Source of the DNA: Anaerolineae bacterium
GTDB lineage: Bacteria > Chloroflexota > Anaerolineae > JAFGEY01
Length of the DNA: 8,024 nt
Assembly (NCBI GenBank): GCA_016931365.1
Contig: JAFGEY010000521.1
Location: forward strand, 1-8,024
Reading direction: 5' to 3'
The notes under the pieces were generated by a model. The model saw only the letters and a program-made list of their open reading frames with translations. It did not search any database and had not been told where the DNA came from. The stretch's first letter is position 1. Every line of letters begins with the position of its first letter. Shown here piece after piece: positions 6,439 through 8,024 of the stretch. Position numbers and translations under genes: made by a program.

Positions 6439-7065
6439 ATGGAAATGATCCACTCGCTACATGGTTATGTTCCTCCTCGCTTAGATTCTGAATCTCTGCG
6501 AACTTGGTGGCATCAAATTCTTGGTAATTATGGGAAATATAATTGCTACGGGATTATTTTAGGATTACCTTCTGATGTAGAAGCTATAAGTTATTTGAAA
6601 GACTTTGGAAAAGAACTGAACTTAATCTCTGGTGACAATTGCCTCATTATTTTTCTTACAAAAACAGGTTTTCAACGGTGTGGTTTTGATAATGAAATCT
6701 ATTCGTTGGCGGTAAATGAGCATATATCAGATGGTTATAGTATCCAAATTGCTAAGTTATTTGACATATCGTTTGATGAATTTCCTTGCATGCTTTTCTT
6801 TAGCGATATTCGGTCTTCAAACCATGTTATAGCGAGTCTCAAGGATATGAGCGTAGATGATATTGCGCAATCAATGCGCTCAATTTTTTCTGTGATAGAA
6901 AAAGCTATAAATCAAAACCAAGATCCTGTTAAGTTGATTGAGTATCATAGAAATTCCCAAGAATTTCTCAAAAAAGGGAAATCATTCGTCAGCGAACTTC
7001 GAAGTATTGCCAATAAAACATTTGAAACAGCAATAGAGGCCTGGATAAAAGTTAATATCAAATAA
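6439..7065 (+). CDS. Unrecognised 208-aa protein, last gene of cassette 1
   Basis: This soluble-looking protein of alternating strands and helices has no signal peptide or membrane segment. The core (residues about 35-130) includes the hydrophobic strands YGIILGL and CLIIFLT and a segment IAKLFDISFDEFPCMLFF. The last resembles the helix, loop-Pro and strand arrangement around the cis-proline of thioredoxin-like folds, but no CxxC active site is present, so this is only a structural guess. A helical C-terminal region (about 140-208) follows. ATG 6439 lies 10 nt after AGGA (6425-6428); ATG 6445 is an alternative. It begins 21 bp after the metallopeptidase stop and ends 11 bp before attC, so it is translated from the same transcript. 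It could be a partner, inhibitor or sensor for the peptidase. Confidence 0.8.
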   Translation: MEMIHSLHGYVPPRLDSESLRTWWHQILGNYGKYNCYGIILGLPSDVEAISYLKDFGKELNLISGDNCLIIFLTKTGFQRCGFDNEIYSLAVNEHISDGYSIQIAKLFDISFDEFPCMLFFSDIRSSNHVIASLKDMSVDDIAQSMRSIFSVIEKAINQNQDPVKLIEYHRNSQEFLKKGKSFVSELRSIANKTFETAIEAWIKVNIK

Positions 7066-7076
7066 GGTCAAAACGC

Positions 7077-7210
7077 GCCCAACACTGCGTGCACCGGACA
7101 AGTGCGGGGCTTTGCCCGCACTTTTGGGGATTCTGTCCCAACGGCGGATTCGGTGTCCTGTGGCTAGTCCCGCCAAGTCCCGCCCTTGTCGGTAACGCCC
7201 ACCGTTGGGC
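7077..7210 (+). other. attC site of cassette 1 (134 bp)
   Basis: The site begins with the inverse core GCCCAAC (7077-7083, fits RYYYAAC) and ends with the core GTTGGGC (7204-7210, fits GTTRRRY). The arms pair well beyond the cores: the 5' arm at 7075-7102 ends in ACAAG, and the 3' arm at 7185-7213 begins with CTTGTCGG, with a few unpaired bases as in true attC sites, where they set strand choice. It starts 11 bp after the stop of the last cassette gene. The length is in the range of long, VCR-like attC sites. Confidence 0.85.
7100..7123 (+). terminator. Perfect hairpin inside attC, possible transcription terminator
   Basis: AAGTGCGGG (7100-7108) pairs perfectly with CCCGCACTT (7115-7123) around a 6-nt loop, and four T residues (7122-7125) overlap its end. 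It lies 35 bp after the last stop codon of cassette 1. The T run is short and G-rich sequence follows, so termination may be partial. It also forms an inner branch of the folded attC. Confidence 0.45.
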
Positions 7211-7938
7211 GGCTCGAAGTAACATATGAAGAATATGATATTGTCGTTAGGAAACGGTAGAGTTGACAGAGAAATTCGACATTGTTGAGGCTACAGAGCA
7301 GCCTTTAGACGATTTTATCCTTCTCTTGGAGCAGGTTGGCGAATGGCTTTGGCAAAAAGGGATAAAACAGTGGGTGCCAGGGACATTTCAGAAGAATCGA
7401 GCCAGATTAGAGCATTTTATTGAAAACGGATGTCTGATTTTAGCCTATCAAACGAGGGAGTTAGCAGGCGGTTGTATTCTATCGGCGGTGAATCCTGGTT
7501 GGCCTAAGCCATCACATGAGGCGATGTACCTCAATTCATTAGTGGTGGCGCGGTTTGCCGCCGGGCAAGGGTTAGGGACAAAGATTATCAACGTATGTGC
7601 AGAAGTAACTCGTCAGAGAGGGAAAAACCTTATCAGGTTAGATTGTTGGGATGGGAACAGTTTTTTGAAATCGTATTATCAGGGGGAAGGTTTCAAGATG
7701 CTTGAAACTATTCCTGAGAATGATTATTTTGTCAGGCTTTTTGAGAAAGATGTAAGTATTTCCAGTTGATGGTAGAATTGATAGGAGCAGTTACAGAGTC
7801 ACTTTAAATTCCAACATGCCGCCCAACAAGCGTTTGCACCCGACCGCCTACCGCTCGGTTTTTCAAAGGTTATGCGCCAGTGAAGGCACTTGTAGGTGAG
7901 GTTGGTCTTGCTGGCTCGGCGGCGGGTAAAACGCGGCG
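7205..7938 (+). mobile_element. Integron gene cassette 2 (734 bp, one acetyltransferase gene)
   Basis: It is bounded by two GTTGGGCGGC core sites, contains a single gene in the expected orientation and ends with its own attC. Size and content are typical for an integron cassette, which supports reading the larger neighbour as a cassette too. Confidence 0.82.
7263..7769 (+). CDS. GNAT-family N-acetyltransferase
   Basis: This 168-aa protein has the length of a single GNAT domain and should transfer an acetyl group from acetyl-CoA to an amine. The acetyl-CoA binding loop is AAGQGLG at residues 99-105, preceded by the strand MYLNSLVV (88-95). The C-terminal signature continues with LIRLDCWDGN (123-132) and LKSYYQGEGF (135-144), the usual N-x-x-L-x-x-x-Y-x-x-x-GF motif. 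The N-terminal WLWQKGIKQW element is common in acetyltransferases of antibiotic- or metabolite-modifying type, but the substrate cannot be read from sequence. The start is TTG at 7263: an in-frame TAG at 7248-7250 leaves no ATG or GTG upstream, and AGGA (7249-7252) lies 10 nt before it. GNAT enzymes are frequent integron cargo. It is the only gene of cassette 2. Confidence 0.88.
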   Translation: MTEKFDIVEATEQPLDDFILLLEQVGEWLWQKGIKQWVPGTFQKNRARLEHFIENGCLILAYQTRELAGGCILSAVNPGWPKPSHEAMYLNSLVVARFAAGQGLGTKIINVCAEVTRQRGKNLIRLDCWDGNSFLKSYYQGEGFKMLETIPENDYFVRLFEKDVSISS

Positions 7939-7944
7939 TTGGGC
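7821..7944 (+). other. attC site of cassette 2 (124 bp)
   Basis: The inverse core GCCCAAC is at 7821-7827 and the core GTTGGGC at 7938-7944. The pairing extends outwards (GCCGCCCAAC at 7818-7827 against GTTGGGCGGC at 7938-7947) and inwards (GCGTTT-x-x-ACCCG at 7830-7842 against CGGGTAAAACGC at 7923-7934), with a few unpaired bases between the boxes, as in the R''-L''-L'-R' plan of attC. This is the clearest attC in the window. Confidence 0.9.
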
Positions 7945-7962
7945 GGCTTCTCCAAAGTAGAA

Positions 7963-8019
7963 ATGCATATGGATATTACACTCAAACCTCGATCAACGAA
8001 CAAAAAGGGAACTAAATGA
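7963..8019 (+). CDS. Possible short leader peptide of cassette 3
   Basis: ATG 7963 (or 7969) opens an 18-codon frame, MHMDITLKPRSTNKKGTK, that stops with TGA at 8017-8019. It overlaps the next start codon as ATGA, an arrangement typical of translational coupling. The peptide is basic. No strong ribosome-binding site precedes it, so it may be chance. Confidence 0.3.
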   Translation: MHMDITLKPRSTNKKGTK

Positions 8020-8024
8020 ACACC
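8016..8024 (+). CDS. 5' end of the cassette 3 gene
   Basis: Only three codons (MNT) are in the window. The start is supported by AAGGGA at 8005-8010 with a 5-nt spacer and by its position at the beginning of a cassette. Product unknown. Confidence 0.5.

Larger units (their letters stand above)
4303..7204 (+). mobile_element. Integron gene cassette 1 (about 2.9 kb, three genes)
   Basis: The segment lies between two identical core sites and ends in an attC site. It contains three genes in the orientation expected for cassettes: a zinc-ribbon protein, a metallopeptidase and a 208-aa protein. Most known cassettes are shorter and carry one gene, so this one is exceptional. No GTTRRRY/RYYYAAC pair is present between the genes, so they are not three cassettes with recognisable sites. 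The only larger internal gap (4605-4749) shows no clear gene. Confidence 0.75.
7939..8024 (+). mobile_element. Start of integron cassette 3 (truncated by window edge)
   Basis: After the core site at 7938 the DNA again turns AT-rich and a new translation start follows within 80 bp. This indicates that the array continues to the right. The cassette's attC lies outside the window. Confidence 0.65.

Noticed and set aside
7071..7947. CRISPR array
   Set aside because: The repeated GC-rich elements are long imperfect palindromes separated by a whole gene, not short regular repeats with spacers.

Overview
The window has two parts that differ sharply in base composition. From the left edge to about 4140 the DNA is GC-rich and reads as ordinary chromosomal backbone. 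From about 4140 to the right edge it is much more AT-rich, except inside two GC-rich palindromic elements, and it has the layout of an integron gene-cassette array. The organism is probably a member of the Chloroflexota (Anaerolineae-like) or a similar environmental bacterium. This rests on the Ser/Thr/Pro-rich linker after the lipobox of the exported foldase and on the style of the backbone proteins; it is inference, not proof.

Backbone, left to right: the last 18 codons of a plus-strand gene (1-59). Then comes a minus-strand block of three genes read right to left: an MFS transporter (2481-3668), a membrane-anchored cyclophilin (1470-2312) and, 5 bp after it, a lipoprotein that fuses a DsbA-like thioredoxin domain to a second cyclophilin domain (103-1464). 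The two cyclophilin domains are a 522-bp gap-free duplication, 143 of 173 residues identical. Both should act outside the cytoplasmic membrane on disulfide formation and proline isomerisation. A 26-bp tandem repeat holds the stop codon of the transporter gene. A divergent intergenic region (3669-3750) carries a near-consensus sigma70-type promoter for a conserved 128-aa protein of unknown function (3751-4137).

Array: a TATAG-rich, hairpin-containing non-coding stretch (4138-4301) ends at a core site, GTTGGGCGGC. The same ten bases recur at 7204 and 7938, each time as the right end of a 124-134 bp imperfect palindrome that starts with GCCCAAC. These are attC sites. They delimit one large cassette (4303-7204) with three genes on the same strand, a second cassette (7205-7938) with one GNAT acetyltransferase, and the start of a third cut by the window edge. 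No integrase gene is visible, so this is an integrase-less cluster (CALIN) or an integron whose intI lies elsewhere.

The large cassette is the most interesting object. It encodes a small double zinc-ribbon protein, a 555-aa HEYGH metallopeptidase with a C-terminal membrane anchor, and a 208-aa unrecognised protein. Three co-directional genes moving as one cassette, one of them a membrane-tethered cytoplasmic gluzincin, suggest a self-contained module. A defence (abortive-infection or Lit-like) role is a reasonable hypothesis, but nothing in the sequence proves it.
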